This document shows positions 24,204 through 32,849 of a DNA stretch of 64,000 nt, piece after piece. The notes beneath the pieces were generated by a model. The model had not been told where the DNA came from. It ran no database searches and worked only from the letters and a program-made list of their open reading frames with translations. This DNA comes from G963422745 sp965214285 (lineage in GTDB: Bacteria > Actinomycetota > Acidimicrobiia > Acidimicrobiales > Aldehydirespiratoraceae). The stretch spans positions 186,001 through 250,000 of the forward strand of contig OZ243946.1 in the NCBI GenBank assembly GCA_965214285.1. Reading direction: 5' to 3'. Both the position numbers and the translations under genes were made by a program. Each line of letters starts with the position of its first letter. Position 1 is the stretch's first letter.

Positions 24204-25372
24204 GCACCTCAGCGCCCATGAGGGTCGCGACCCGGCGCTACGAACTGGCCTTGCGCACCCCGCTGCGCACCGCCCACGGCGAGATCGCCCGCCGGTCCGG
24301 CCTGCTGGTGTCGGTCAGCGACGGCGAGCGCATCGGCTGGGGCGAGGCAGCGCCGGTGCCAGGCTGGTCGGCGCACGATCTCGACACGGTCTGCGAGGCA
24401 TTGGGCGCCGCGGTCGGCGGGCGCGTAGACGCTGCCGGGCTCGAAGCGGCTCTGGAGCGGCTGGAGTCCGTGCCCGAGGCACGTGCCGCCTTGGCAGGCG
24501 CAGTCGGGGATCTGCGTGCCCGGCAAGCCGGCCTGCCCCTGGCGGTCTGGCTGGCCCGGCAAGCTGCCGAAGAGCGGCCTCTGTCCGCCGAGGAGCCGAT
24601 CCCCGAGCCGCAGGCTCTGTCCGCCGAGCGGCCTGCCGCGGGCACCGGCCGCAGCGGCAGCGTCTCGGTGGCCGTGAGCGAGGTGATCGCCGCCGCCGAC
24701 CCCGAGGCTGCCGGCGAAGCGGCACGCCAAGCCGTGCAGGCCGGGATCGGCAGCCTTAAGGTGAAGGTGGCCACGGCAAGCCACAACACAGACCTCGCCA
24801 GGGTCGCCGCCGTGCGGGCATCGGCAGGCCCCGACACCGAGCTGCGCCTCGACGCCAACGGCGGCTGGTCGCCCGAGCGAGCAGTGCAGATGCTGGACAG
24901 TTTCACCGAGTTCGGCATCGCCTTCTGCGAGGAGCCGACGGCGGGAATCGAGGCGATCGCCGCGGTGGGCGCAGCGGCGAGCATCCCCGTCGCCGTCGAC
25001 GAATCGGCTCGGTCGCTCGGCGACATCGCCACTGCCGTGCGCAGCGGCAGCATCGGGGTGGTCGTCGTCAAGCCGCAGGCACTCGGCGGCGCGGACCTCG
25101 CCCTGGCGGCCATCCGCCTCACCCGCAGCCACGGCGCGGCGGCCGTTGTCAGCACCATGATCGACAGCGCCGTCGGCGTCGCCCACGCTGTGCACACCGC
25201 AGCCGCAGCCGAGATCGCCGCCACCGAACCCGAAGCCGCCGCCGGCCCGAGCCTGGCTCACGGCCTGGCCACCTCGGCGCTGCTGGCCTCAGACACCGCC
25301 GACCCGCTGCCGGTGATCGGCGGCAGGATCGCCGTCGGCCCCGGTTCCGGCCTGGGCACAGCGCCGGGTTAG
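24200..25372 (+). CDS. menC: o-Succinylbenzoate synthase MenC
   Basis: This 390-residue enolase-superfamily enzyme dehydrates SHCHC to o-succinylbenzoate. Visible residues are the KxK motif (SLKVKVA), the metal-binding Asp, Glu and Asp (LRLDANGGW, FCEEPTAG, AVDESAR) and the second catalytic Lys (VVVKPQALGG). An insertion of ~35 residues (EERPLSAEEPIPEPQALSAE and onward) sits between the cap domain and the barrel. The ATG at 24200 overlaps the menH stop. menB, menE and menA are not in the window. Confidence 0.93.
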   Translation: MSTSAPMRVATRRYELALRTPLRTAHGEIARRSGLLVSVSDGERIGWGEAAPVPGWSAHDLDTVCEALGAAVGGRVDAAGLEAALERLESVPEARAALAGAVGDLRARQAGLPLAVWLARQAAEERPLSAEEPIPEPQALSAERPAAGTGRSGSVSVAVSEVIAAADPEAAGEAARQAVQAGIGSLKVKVATASHNTDLARVAAVRASAGPDTELRLDANGGWSPERAVQMLDSFTEFGIAFCEEPTAGIEAIAAVGAAASIPVAVDESARSLGDIATAVRSGSIGVVVVKPQALGGADLALAAIRLTRSHGAAAVVSTMIDSAVGVAHAVHTAAAAEIAATEPEAAAGPSLAHGLATSALLASDTADPLPVIGGRIAVGPGSGLGTAPG

Positions 25373-25375
25373 CCT
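25370..25375 (+). promoter_or_regulatory. -10 element of the phosphatase gene
   Basis: TAGCCT lies at the very end of menC, 7 nt before the GTG at 25383. This is the spacing expected for a leaderless message. Confidence 0.4.
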
Positions 25376-25382
25376 CGGCGCG

Positions 25383-25994
25383 GTGGACCTCTACATCATC
25401 CGCCATGCCCGTCCGCTGCGTCATGTGGTGGCCGCCGGCGACGGCACCGCCGATCCCGATCTGTCCGAGACGGGCCGCCTTCAGGCCGAGCGCACCGCCG
25501 ACTTCCTGGCGAGCGAGGGCATCGACCACGTGGTGTCGTCCACCATGCGCCGGGCGCACCAGACGGCGCTCCCGCTGGCCGGGAGGCTCGGGCTCGACAT
25601 CGAGCTGATCGACGGCCTCAAGGAGAGCGACCACCGCTCGCAGGCGTATGTGCCGGTGGAGGAGATGTCGCCGGACGATCCCGACTCCGCCCATTACTTC
25701 GACGGCGACAACCTCTTCGCATCCGTGTTCATCGACGGCTACGAGCCCTTCGAGAAGCGGGTGGTGGCCAGCTTCGAGCACGTGATCGCCGCCAACCGCT
25801 CCCGGCGGGTAGCCGTGTTCTGCCACGGCATGGTCACCACCGTGTACCTGAAGACGATCCTGGGCATCCACGACGTGTTCTCGCTGCTGATCGACTACTG
25901 CGGGATCAACCGGGTGCAGGCATCCTCGAAAGGGCATCGCACCGTGAGGTCGGTGAACGAGACCGCCCACGTGCGCGACCTCATCGAGTGGTGA
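25383..25994 (+). CDS. Histidine phosphatase family protein
   Basis: This 203-residue phosphoglycerate-mutase-like phosphatase has the catalytic RHARP near the N-terminus, DPDLSETGRLQAERTADFL, VVSSTMRRAHQTA with the second Arg, and FCHGMVTTVYL with the distal His. The substrate cannot be told from sequence. It is one residue step away from the menaquinone genes but carries its own -10 element. The following nucleotidyltransferase is on the same strand. Confidence 0.85.
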   Translation: MDLYIIRHARPLRHVVAAGDGTADPDLSETGRLQAERTADFLASEGIDHVVSSTMRRAHQTALPLAGRLGLDIELIDGLKESDHRSQAYVPVEEMSPDDPDSAHYFDGDNLFASVFIDGYEPFEKRVVASFEHVIAANRSRRVAVFCHGMVTTVYLKTILGIHDVFSLLIDYCGINRVQASSKGHRTVRSVNETAHVRDLIEW

Positions 25995-26022
25995 GCACCG
26001 GCGGGCCTGTGGCTGTGAGCCT

Positions 26023-26862
26023 GTGACCGCCAAGCCGACCCTGGTCGTGATGGCCGCCGGCCTTGGCACCCGTTTCGGCGGCGACAAGCAGATGGCCGAG
26101 GTCGGCCCCGCCGGCGAAACGTTCCTCGATCTCGCCATCGAGGACTCGGTTCGGGCGGGCGTGGAGCGGGTCGTGCTGATCGTGCGCTCCGAGCTGCGCG
26201 ACGAGATCAGCCGGCAGGTCTCGGCCCGCCACGGCAGTCTGTCGGTGAGCTGCGTGTGCCAGGACCAGCACGGTCCCTGGCGGGCCAAGCCGTGGGGTAC
26301 CGCCCATGCCGTGCTCAGCGTGGCGGGCGAGGTCGACGGCCCGATCCTGGTGGTCAACGCGGATGACTACTACGGGCGCTCCACCTATGCGGCGCTGTGC
26401 TCAGCCGCCGAGGGGCTCACAGGCGACCGGGCTCTGCTGGCCGGGTTCCGCCTCGATCAGACCCTGCCCGCGAGCGGCGAGGTGAGCCGGGGGGTCTGCA
26501 AGACCGACGGCGACGAGCTGGTCTCGCTCACCGAGACCCATCGGATCGCCCGCCGGGCCGACGGCGCCATCACCGCGGGCGACCCGCCGGGCGTGCTGGC
26601 AGGCGATGCCGTGGTGTCGATGAACTGCTGGGTGTTCCCGCAGCGGATCTTCGGGTTCCTGGAGCAGGGGTTCGCCGAGTTCGCGGCGTCCCACGGCGGC
26701 GAGTCGACCGTCGAGTACCTGCTGCCCAATGTGGTCACCGAGCTGAAAGCCCGCGGCGAGATGGGCGTCGGCGTGGTCGCCACATCCGAGTCCTGGGTAG
26801 GCGTGACCAACCCCGACGACCTCGAGGTCGCCCGCCGCCGCCTGGCCCAGCTCCGCGCCTGA
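26023..26862 (+). CDS. Sugar-nucleotidyltransferase-like protein
   Basis: This 279-residue protein has the NTP-transferase signature VVMAAGLGTRFGGDKQMAEVGP at the N-terminus and the metal-site Asp pair in VVNADDYYG. It resembles nucleotidyltransferases that activate sugar phosphates. The usual GxGxRxxPxxK is modified to GLGTRFGG-DKQ, as in a group of uncharacterised paralogues. The product is not assignable. It ends 76 bp before a convergent gene. Confidence 0.8.
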   Translation: MTAKPTLVVMAAGLGTRFGGDKQMAEVGPAGETFLDLAIEDSVRAGVERVVLIVRSELRDEISRQVSARHGSLSVSCVCQDQHGPWRAKPWGTAHAVLSVAGEVDGPILVVNADDYYGRSTYAALCSAAEGLTGDRALLAGFRLDQTLPASGEVSRGVCKTDGDELVSLTETHRIARRADGAITAGDPPGVLAGDAVVSMNCWVFPQRIFGFLEQGFAEFAASHGGESTVEYLLPNVVTELKARGEMGVGVVATSESWVGVTNPDDLEVARRRLAQLRA

Positions 26863-26938
26863 CCCCACCCCCTGGGGCCCGCCCCCCGTACCCAGCCAGC
26901 CGATCCAAAGGCAAGTTGTCCACCCTGTTGCGCAGTTC

Positions 26939-28036
26939 TCAGCCAGGGTCGAGTGTGTGGATCACAGCGATGGTCTCCTCGAAGGTCGGGAGAACAGCGT
27001 TGTGGAACACCAAGCCCGGCAACAGGTCGTCGTAGGCCCTCCGCAGTGTCTCATGGGCGTCAGTGCCAGGAGTGAAAGCCGGGCTGCGGGAGAACCCGCC
27101 TTCGGGACGGGCCTCTTTGTGCTCGCGCTGGACGCCCCCGGATGTCAGAGCCGTCGCCAACGCCTCGACGTCGGCTCGGATGCGTGCGGCGATCACGGGA
27201 TCAGAGGCGATGCGGTGGATGTCATACAAGTCTCTGACTCGCTCCCTGAGCTTGCCTGCCAGCCCTGTCTCGGCGAGTCGTGTCAGAGCCAGCATCTTGT
27301 TGACGGCGATCACCACAGGCGACATGGCCAGCACGCCGAATCTGGCCAGATCGGGGTACCGATCCAATTCCTCATCGGTGGCGAAGCGGCCCATCAACGG
27401 CCCTGCCTGACGGATCTCGACACCCCAGTCGTCCGGGGCCATGTGAGAGATGTCGAACTTCAAGAACTCGGGTCTGTCGTCGACCGTGACGTTCATGACG
27501 GTGACATCCCCGCCTCCGCCAGGAACGTTCACCGCCTGCACCCCACTGCTTGTGATCCCAGCCATGACGGACTCCCTGAGCCTCCGGCGGACCTTCCGGT
27601 TCCTGCTCTTCGACATCTCTGCACCCGGGATGAACACGATGTCGATGTCCTCGGAGTAGCGGTCGCACAGCCGATGGGCGGACGTGAGCGAGGTGCCGCC
27701 GGTGAAGACCCACACGCCATCCGGCTCATCGGCATCAGGGTTGGTGCGGAAAGGCCCCGGAGGATAATCGGCGGCAAGGCCTCGCATCCCTTGGAACATG
27801 TGGTAATCGCGGGCCAGCCGGTAGACGTCTATGCCCGTCTGTTCTTCAACGAACTCTGCGATGGCCATGAAGGCGTTGGGGTCACTGGACAAAGCTCGCC
27901 CGTGCTGCGACGAGCTGACTCCGGGCGGCACCCGGCTCGATCGTGGATCGACGCGGGCCGCTGTCGGCTCGGGCCCAGGGCCGTGCCGGTCAACCGGCGA
28001 CCGACCATCTGGTCGCGGGGGCTGTTGGTCAGGCAC
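26939..28036 (-). CDS. AbiEii/AbiGii-type nucleotidyltransferase toxin (copy 1, intact)
   Basis: This 365-residue protein has the nucleotidyltransferase motif FTGGTSLTSAHRLCDRYSEDIDIVF (G-G-x-S then D-x-D), followed by MSKSRNRKVRRRL, LKFDISHMAPDDWG and the helical VIAVNKMLALTRLAETG with VRDLYDIHRIA. AbiEii-type enzymes (MenT/AbiEii group) modify tRNA 3' ends and abort growth, for example during phage attack. The first ~50 residues are Pro/Arg/Ser-rich and not part of the core. The GTG start overlaps the stop of the upstream antitoxin gene by 8 bp, an arrangement reproduced at copy 2. Confidence 0.85.
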   Translation of the reverse strand: MPDQQPPRPDGRSPVDRHGPGPEPTAARVDPRSSRVPPGVSSSQHGRALSSDPNAFMAIAEFVEEQTGIDVYRLARDYHMFQGMRGLAADYPPGPFRTNPDADEPDGVWVFTGGTSLTSAHRLCDRYSEDIDIVFIPGAEMSKSRNRKVRRRLRESVMAGITSSGVQAVNVPGGGGDVTVMNVTVDDRPEFLKFDISHMAPDDWGVEIRQAGPLMGRFATDEELDRYPDLARFGVLAMSPVVIAVNKMLALTRLAETGLAGKLRERVRDLYDIHRIASDPVIAARIRADVEALATALTSGGVQREHKEARPEGGFSRSPAFTPGTDAHETLRRAYDDLLPGLVFHNAVLPTFEETIAVIHTLDPG

Positions 28037-28766
28037 GCGCGAGCTCCTTGTCCTGCATCCATGCGGGCACGGGCAGGCCTCTCTTGACCGCGATGTCGGG
28101 GTGACGTTCCCAGATGTAGTCCCTGCAGGTCCGCACGTCGGGCAGATGCCCGCAGAGGTCGTCTATGCGCTCATGGAACTCGTCAGGTTGGCGCAGCTCG
28201 GTGTGCGCGACCTCGCGAAGCGGGCCACGGCGGATAATCGCCCCGTCGCCGAGCCTGCCGATGTGGATTTCGGCGTCCACCTTGAGCATGGCTTCGTCCC
28301 AGGTGAGCTCGGTCATGCGGTCGAAATGCATGACAGCCTCGATCATGGTCACCTCGGCCCAGGTCAGCCTCGCCCGGTTCGTGTTGTAGCGGGTCCGGTA
28401 GGTGATGCAGACGTCGATCGGGGTCAGCCGCCGGCCCAGCACGCAGACCTGCGTCGGAATCGGGATCTGCGTGGTCCAGGCGATCTCATTGACCGCCGAA
28501 TAGCCGGCGAGGCCGCTGCCAGGCCCGGCGTGAGCGAACGCCGTCATCATGCGGCATCGGTAGATCGGCTTGCTGCCGTCGTCGTACAGCCGCCAGAAGA
28601 ACCCCGGCGCCAGCCGCTCCGCAATCGGGGCGTCGTCGTCGAGCAGCCGGTGCATAACCGTCGACGCCACGCCGGCGTTGGGCGCGGGCAGTTCGGCCAG
28701 CTTGAAGAACGCCCCCGGACTGAGGGCCTCGATCCACGCGGCGATGGCCGCAGAGTGAGTCGCCAT
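28029..28766 (-). CDS. AbiEi-type antitoxin (copy 1)
   Basis: This 245-residue protein is predicted to be the antitoxin and transcriptional repressor of the AbiE system. The N-terminal part (AAIAAWIEALSPGAFFKLAELPAPNAGVASTVMHRLL) fits a winged-helix module. The C-terminal part contains GLAGYSAVNEIAWTTQIPIPTQVCVLGRRLTPIDV, which is strongly conserved in copy 2. The ATG at 28766 sits 6 nt from TAGGGT, so translation is probably leaderless; a GTG at 28772 is an alternative. It is the first gene of a two-gene operon. Confidence 0.8.
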   Translation of the reverse strand: MATHSAAIAAWIEALSPGAFFKLAELPAPNAGVASTVMHRLLDDDAPIAERLAPGFFWRLYDDGSKPIYRCRMMTAFAHAGPGSGLAGYSAVNEIAWTTQIPIPTQVCVLGRRLTPIDVCITYRTRYNTNRARLTWAEVTMIEAVMHFDRMTELTWDEAMLKVDAEIHIGRLGDGAIIRRGPLREVAHTELRQPDEFHERIDDLCGHLPDVRTCRDYIWERHPDIAVKRGLPVPAWMQDKELARA

Positions 28767-28772
28767 GGGCAC

Positions 28773-28801
28773 ACCCTACAGCCTCACGACAGGGCTTGCA
28801 A
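28773..28801 (-). promoter_or_regulatory. Promoter of AbiE copy 1
   Basis: On the minus strand, TTGCAA (28801-28796), a 17-bp spacer and TAGGGT (28778-28773) end 6 nt before the ATG. The -35 sits in an AGAAAATTGCA block that is also found before copy 2, so the block is likely promoter plus operator. The 200 bp beyond (to 29000) contain no gene. Confidence 0.65.
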
Positions 28802-29016
28802 TTTTCTTACAGACTTGGCTTCGGACCACGACGGCGACCCTGCGGCAGCGATCAGCACGGCTCGCCTGGCTGGACGCCATGCACCCGTTCGGCAGCATCG
28901 GCGGCGGTGTGGGCCGAGGGCTGTCGCCGGCATCGATGATGCGACGCCAGACGCCTGCCGGTCCGCCCCGCAGGTGACTCCTGGTACGCGGGGCCTCGCC
29001 GGTAGTGTTCGAGGCA

Positions 29017-30519
29017 ATGCGAGGCATCATCTCCGCAGGCGGCTACGTGCCGCGCCACCGCCTGGACCGAGCCGAGATCAAAGCGTTCTTCGGCAGCGGC
29101 GGAGGACGCGGCAGCCGAGCTGTCGCCTCCTTCGACGAGGACACCACGACCATGGGCCACGCCGCGGCCCGCAGCGCCCTGGACTCCTGCGCCGGCACTG
29201 CTCTTGCGCAGGCCCGGAGCCCGTCGGACCTGTGGTTCGCCACCTCGACGCCCGCCTATCTCGACAAGACCAACGCCGCGGCCATCCACGCCGCGCTGGG
29301 CCTCGATGTCGGTGTCGGGGCGCTGGACTTCGGCGGCGCCCTGCGCTCGGGCATCGGGGCGCTGCGCAGCGCCCTGGCCGGCCGTCGCAGCACCCTGGTG
29401 GTGGCAGCGGACATGCGCGACGGCATGCCGACCTCGGCCGAGGAGGCCACAGGCGGCGACGGCGCCGCGGCGATCCTCGTCGGCGGCTCCGACACCGACG
29501 ACGGCCCCGGCCCGGGCAGCGCCGGCACCGGCGGCGAGGTGATCGCCGAATTTCTGGGTTGCGGCACTGCCACCGACGAGTTCTTGGACCGCTGGCGTCT
29601 GCCGGGGTCGCCCCGGCCCAACACGTCACCCGAGCGCTTCGGCGAGGCCGCCTACGGGCCTGTGATGCAGGCAGCCTGGGACGCGGCCCTGGCCGACTCG
29701 GGAGTCGAGCCCGGCGACGTGGGCCGGCTGCTGGTGGCCGGCATGAACGCCCGCGCCCTGCAGCGCAACCTGAGGGTCTTCGGCGCTGCCGCCAAGCAAG
29801 CCGATGGCCCGGCAAACGACCTGGCCGCCGGCATCGCCAACCGCGTCGGCAACACCGGCACTGCGCACCCGCTGCTGCTGCTCACGGCGGCCCTGGAGTC
29901 CGCGGCACCCGACGAGATCATCGCAGTGGTGACGGCCGCCGACGGGGCCGAGGCGCTGATCCTGCGCGCCACCGAGGCCGTCGCCTCGTACCGGCCCACC
30001 GCCCCGCTGCAAGCCCAGATCGACGACGGCAAGGCGCTGGCATACGGTGCCTTCCTGTCGTGGCGGCAGATGGTGACGGTGGCGCCGCCCAACCGCCCGC
30101 CGCCGAGCCCGCCGTCCGCGGCTGCCGGCTACCGCCGCCGCAACTGGAAGTTCGGCTTCGTCGGCTCACGGGACCGCAGCAGCGAGATGGTCCACCTGCC
30201 CCCCGCCAGGGTGTCCGAGCGCGGCGGCGCGGTGGACGACATGGCAGAGGCGCCGATGGCCGCCACCCAGGGCACGATCGCCAGCTTCACCGTCGACCGG
30301 CTCGCCTACTCGCCGAGCCCGCCGGTGGTGTTCGCGGTGGTGGACTTCGACGGCGGCGGCCGGGCGCCGTTGCAGCTCACCGACGCGTCTGCAGACGAGG
30401 TGACAGTCGGCGGCCGGGTCGAGCCCACGTTCCGGCGGCTGTTCACCGCGGACGAGGTGCACAACTACTTCTGGAAAGTCCGCCCCGTGCCCGCCGAGCC
30501 CGCGGAAGGAACCGGCTAG
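29017..30519 (+). CDS. HMG-CoA-synthase-like (thiolase-fold) protein fused to a DUF35-like OB fold
   Basis: This 500-residue protein has an N-terminal thiolase fold of the HMG-CoA-synthase type (MRGIISAGGYVPRHRLDR; TMGHAAARSAL; VVAADMRDG; EEATGGDGAAAILVG; NRVGNTGTAHPLLLL). A C-terminal DUF35-like OB domain begins near residue 380 (QGTIASFTVDRL; PPVVFAVVDFDGGGR). The usual nucleophile Cys is absent (ALDFGGALRSG), and the Cys-x-x-Cys zinc ribbon is replaced by GSRDRSSE, with no Cys in that region. It likely forms a scaffold or aldolase-like complex with the thiolase next door. The ATG at 29017 has TAGTGT 8 nt upstream. Confidence 0.78.
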   Translation: MRGIISAGGYVPRHRLDRAEIKAFFGSGGGRGSRAVASFDEDTTTMGHAAARSALDSCAGTALAQARSPSDLWFATSTPAYLDKTNAAAIHAALGLDVGVGALDFGGALRSGIGALRSALAGRRSTLVVAADMRDGMPTSAEEATGGDGAAAILVGGSDTDDGPGPGSAGTGGEVIAEFLGCGTATDEFLDRWRLPGSPRPNTSPERFGEAAYGPVMQAAWDAALADSGVEPGDVGRLLVAGMNARALQRNLRVFGAAAKQADGPANDLAAGIANRVGNTGTAHPLLLLTAALESAAPDEIIAVVTAADGAEALILRATEAVASYRPTAPLQAQIDDGKALAYGAFLSWRQMVTVAPPNRPPPSPPSAAAGYRRRNWKFGFVGSRDRSSEMVHLPPARVSERGGAVDDMAEAPMAATQGTIASFTVDRLAYSPSPPVVFAVVDFDGGGRAPLQLTDASADEVTVGGRVEPTFRRLFTADEVHNYFWKVRPVPAEPAEGTG

Positions 30520-31713
30520 ATGGCATCGCACGGCATCAAGGACCAGGTGGCGATCATCGGGGTCGGCTGCACCCGCTTCGCCGAGCACTGGGACAAGTCC
30601 CTCGACGACCTGATCGTCGACGCCGCCCTGGCCGCCTACGATTCCGCCGGCGTCGCCCAGCACGACATCGACGCCTTCTGGTTCGGCACCTCGCAGTCCG
30701 CGGCCTCGGGGCTGGCCATGGGCGGGCCGCTGAAGATCCACGGCAAGCCGATCAGCCGGGTGGAGAACTACTGCGCCACCGGCTCCGAGGCGATGCGCCA
30801 GGCTGCCTATGCGGTGGCCTCGGGCGCCTATGACACGGCCATGGCGCTGGGCGCGGAGAAGGTCACCGACAGCGGCTACCAGGGCCTCAATGCCTTCCCG
30901 ATCCCCACCGACGGCACCCAGCGCACCCTCACCGCGGCTGCCATGTTCTCGTTGATGCTGCCTGCCTACGCCCAGCGCTACGGGGTCGACGAGGACCGGC
31001 TCCGCTACGCAGCCGCCAGGATCGCCGAGAAGAATCACGCCAACGGGGCGCTCAACCCGCTGGCCCAGTTCCGCCGCCAGGTCTCCGCGGCGGACATCTG
31101 CGAGATGCCTGCGGTGGCCGGGCGACTCTCGGTGTTCGACTGTGCGGGCGTGGCCGACGGAGCTGCCGCGGCGATCCTGTGCCGCGCCTCCGAAGCGCAC
31201 AAGTACTGCGACGACCCGCTGTATGTCAAGGCGCTGTCGTTGGTGGCCGGCACCGGCGCGGGCTCGCTGGACCCCGACTACGACTACACCACGCTGCCCG
31301 AGTGCGCCTGGTCGGCCGCCGAGGCCTACGCCCAGGCCGGCGTGAGCGATCCCCGCAGCGAGATAGCGCTGGCCGAGGTACACGACTGCTTCACGCCCAC
31401 CGAGCTGGTGCTGATGGAAGACCTCGGCTTCTCCGAGCGCGGCCAGGCCTGGGAAGACGTGCTGGAGGGCCATTTCGACATCGACGGTCGGCTGCCGGTC
31501 AACACCGACGGCGGCCTCAAGTCGTTCGGCCATCCCGTCGGCGCCTCAGGCCTGCGCATGCTGTATGAGATCTGGCTGCAGCTGCGAGGCGCGGCCCCCG
31601 CCGAGCGCAGCATCCCTGCAAGCGACCGAACCCTGGGGCTCACCCACAACCTGGGCGGCTACCCCGGCGAGATGGTGAGCTTCGTGGGCATCTACGGCAC
31701 CCGCCCGGGCTGA
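30520..31713 (+). CDS. Thiolase-family acetyl-CoA acetyltransferase-like protein
   Basis: This 397-residue protein of the SCP2-like thiolase group has an intact candidate nucleophile in ENYCATGSEAMRQAAYAV and catalytic-His loops GLKSFGHPVGASGLRM and THNLGGYPGEMV. It starts immediately after the stop of the HMG-CoA-synthase-like gene, so the two products probably act as a complex in acyl-CoA cleavage or aldol-type chemistry. Comparable pairs work in steroid side-chain degradation in actinobacteria; the substrate here is not known. Confidence 0.87.
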   Translation: MASHGIKDQVAIIGVGCTRFAEHWDKSLDDLIVDAALAAYDSAGVAQHDIDAFWFGTSQSAASGLAMGGPLKIHGKPISRVENYCATGSEAMRQAAYAVASGAYDTAMALGAEKVTDSGYQGLNAFPIPTDGTQRTLTAAAMFSLMLPAYAQRYGVDEDRLRYAAARIAEKNHANGALNPLAQFRRQVSAADICEMPAVAGRLSVFDCAGVADGAAAAILCRASEAHKYCDDPLYVKALSLVAGTGAGSLDPDYDYTTLPECAWSAAEAYAQAGVSDPRSEIALAEVHDCFTPTELVLMEDLGFSERGQAWEDVLEGHFDIDGRLPVNTDGGLKSFGHPVGASGLRMLYEIWLQLRGAAPAERSIPASDRTLGLTHNLGGYPGEMVSFVGIYGTRPG

Positions 31714-31756
31714 CCCCGCCCCGCCCTCCAGGCAGCACGTCTACACGAGAGCGTGC

Positions 31757-32849
31757 CTACAGGGGGTCGAGCGACCGCGCAGCCTCCACGGCGTCCTCGA
31801 AGGAAGGGAGAGCGGAGTCGCTGAACACCAGGGTGGGCATCCGCTTCTCGTAGCCGTCGCGCAGGGCCTCGTAGGCTTCGGTGCGCGGCGTGAAGGCCAG
31901 GCCGGTAGCGAACCCTCCGGGCGGGCGCCTCTCGGCGTCTTGTCGCTGAACGCCCCCTGATGCCAGGATCGCGGCCAGCTCCTCGACATTGACGCGCACA
32001 AGGGAGGCCTCTGCGGCGACCACCGCGATGCAGTAGAGGTCGTATACGTCCCTGGCTCTGTCGGCGAGGGCGTCGAAGCGCCCTGTCTCGGCCAGCCGGT
32101 TCAGGGCCAGCATCTTGTTGACGGCTATGACCATCGTGGGGATGGTCGGCACTCCGAACCCGGCGAGCTCACCGAACCGCGCCAGTTCGTCGTCTGTGGC
32201 AAAGCGGCCGAGCAGCGGCATTGCCCTGAGGGTCTGCAGGCCCCAGTCACGAGGCGCCATGTGCGATATGTCGTACTTCAGGAACTCCTGTTGATCGTCG
32301 ACGGTGACGTTGAGCACGGTGACGTCCCGGCGCACGACGGGGTCAGGCTCGGCGAGCACGCCGTGCTGGGTGATCCCGTCCATCAGCAGACCTCGGAAGA
32401 TCTTGTGGAACTTCTTGATCCTGCTCTTGCTCATTCCCGGGGATGAACACGATGTCGATGTCCTCGGAGAACCGGGCGCAGACCCGATGAGCGGACGTGA
32501 GGGCGGTGCCTCCCGTGAACGCCCAGAGCCCGGTCGACTCGTCGCCGCCTGCGTCGCCGACCGGCGCCCCCGGCGGGTATTCGAGAGCGAGGCTCCGCAG
32601 CCCCTGGAACATGTGATAGTCGCGAGCCAGGCGTCTGGGGCGCACCCCGGTCGCCGCATAGGTGCGACGAGTCAGCTCGTTGAACGCCGCCGGGTCGCCC
32701 GACAGCGCTGATCCGTCCTGGGCAAGCGAGACCCCCGGTTGCGCTTCTTCTGCTTCATCCTGCAGAGAAGGCACTGCCGGTGCAGACGGCGAATGGGACT
32801 GCCCCTCTGTCGTCTGGCCTTGCGGCCCATGGGTTTGCGCGTCAGACAT
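31757..32849 (-). pseudogene. AbiEii-type toxin, copy 2, frameshifted
   Basis: The gene starts at ATG 32849 (MSDAQTHG...), reads through FTGGTALTSAHRVCARFSE and DIDIVFIPG, then loses frame at base 32435 and would stop after EQEQDQEV... . The other frame resumes immediately as MSKSRIKKFHKIFRGLL and continues to 31757 as a full match to copy 1. Copy 1 has two codons (Ala-Glu) where copy 2 has one base, so a 5-base loss explains the break. The nucleotidyltransferase motif is kept but separated from the helical half, so the toxin is predicted inactive unless the lesion is a sequencing error. Confidence 0.82.

Noticed and set aside
27831..30833. Very long plus-strand open frame of about 1000 codons across the antitoxin and HMG-CoA-synthase-like genes
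   Set aside because: It is Arg/Pro/Ala-rich with no domain and lies over well-supported genes in other frames; long shadow frames are expected at this GC content.
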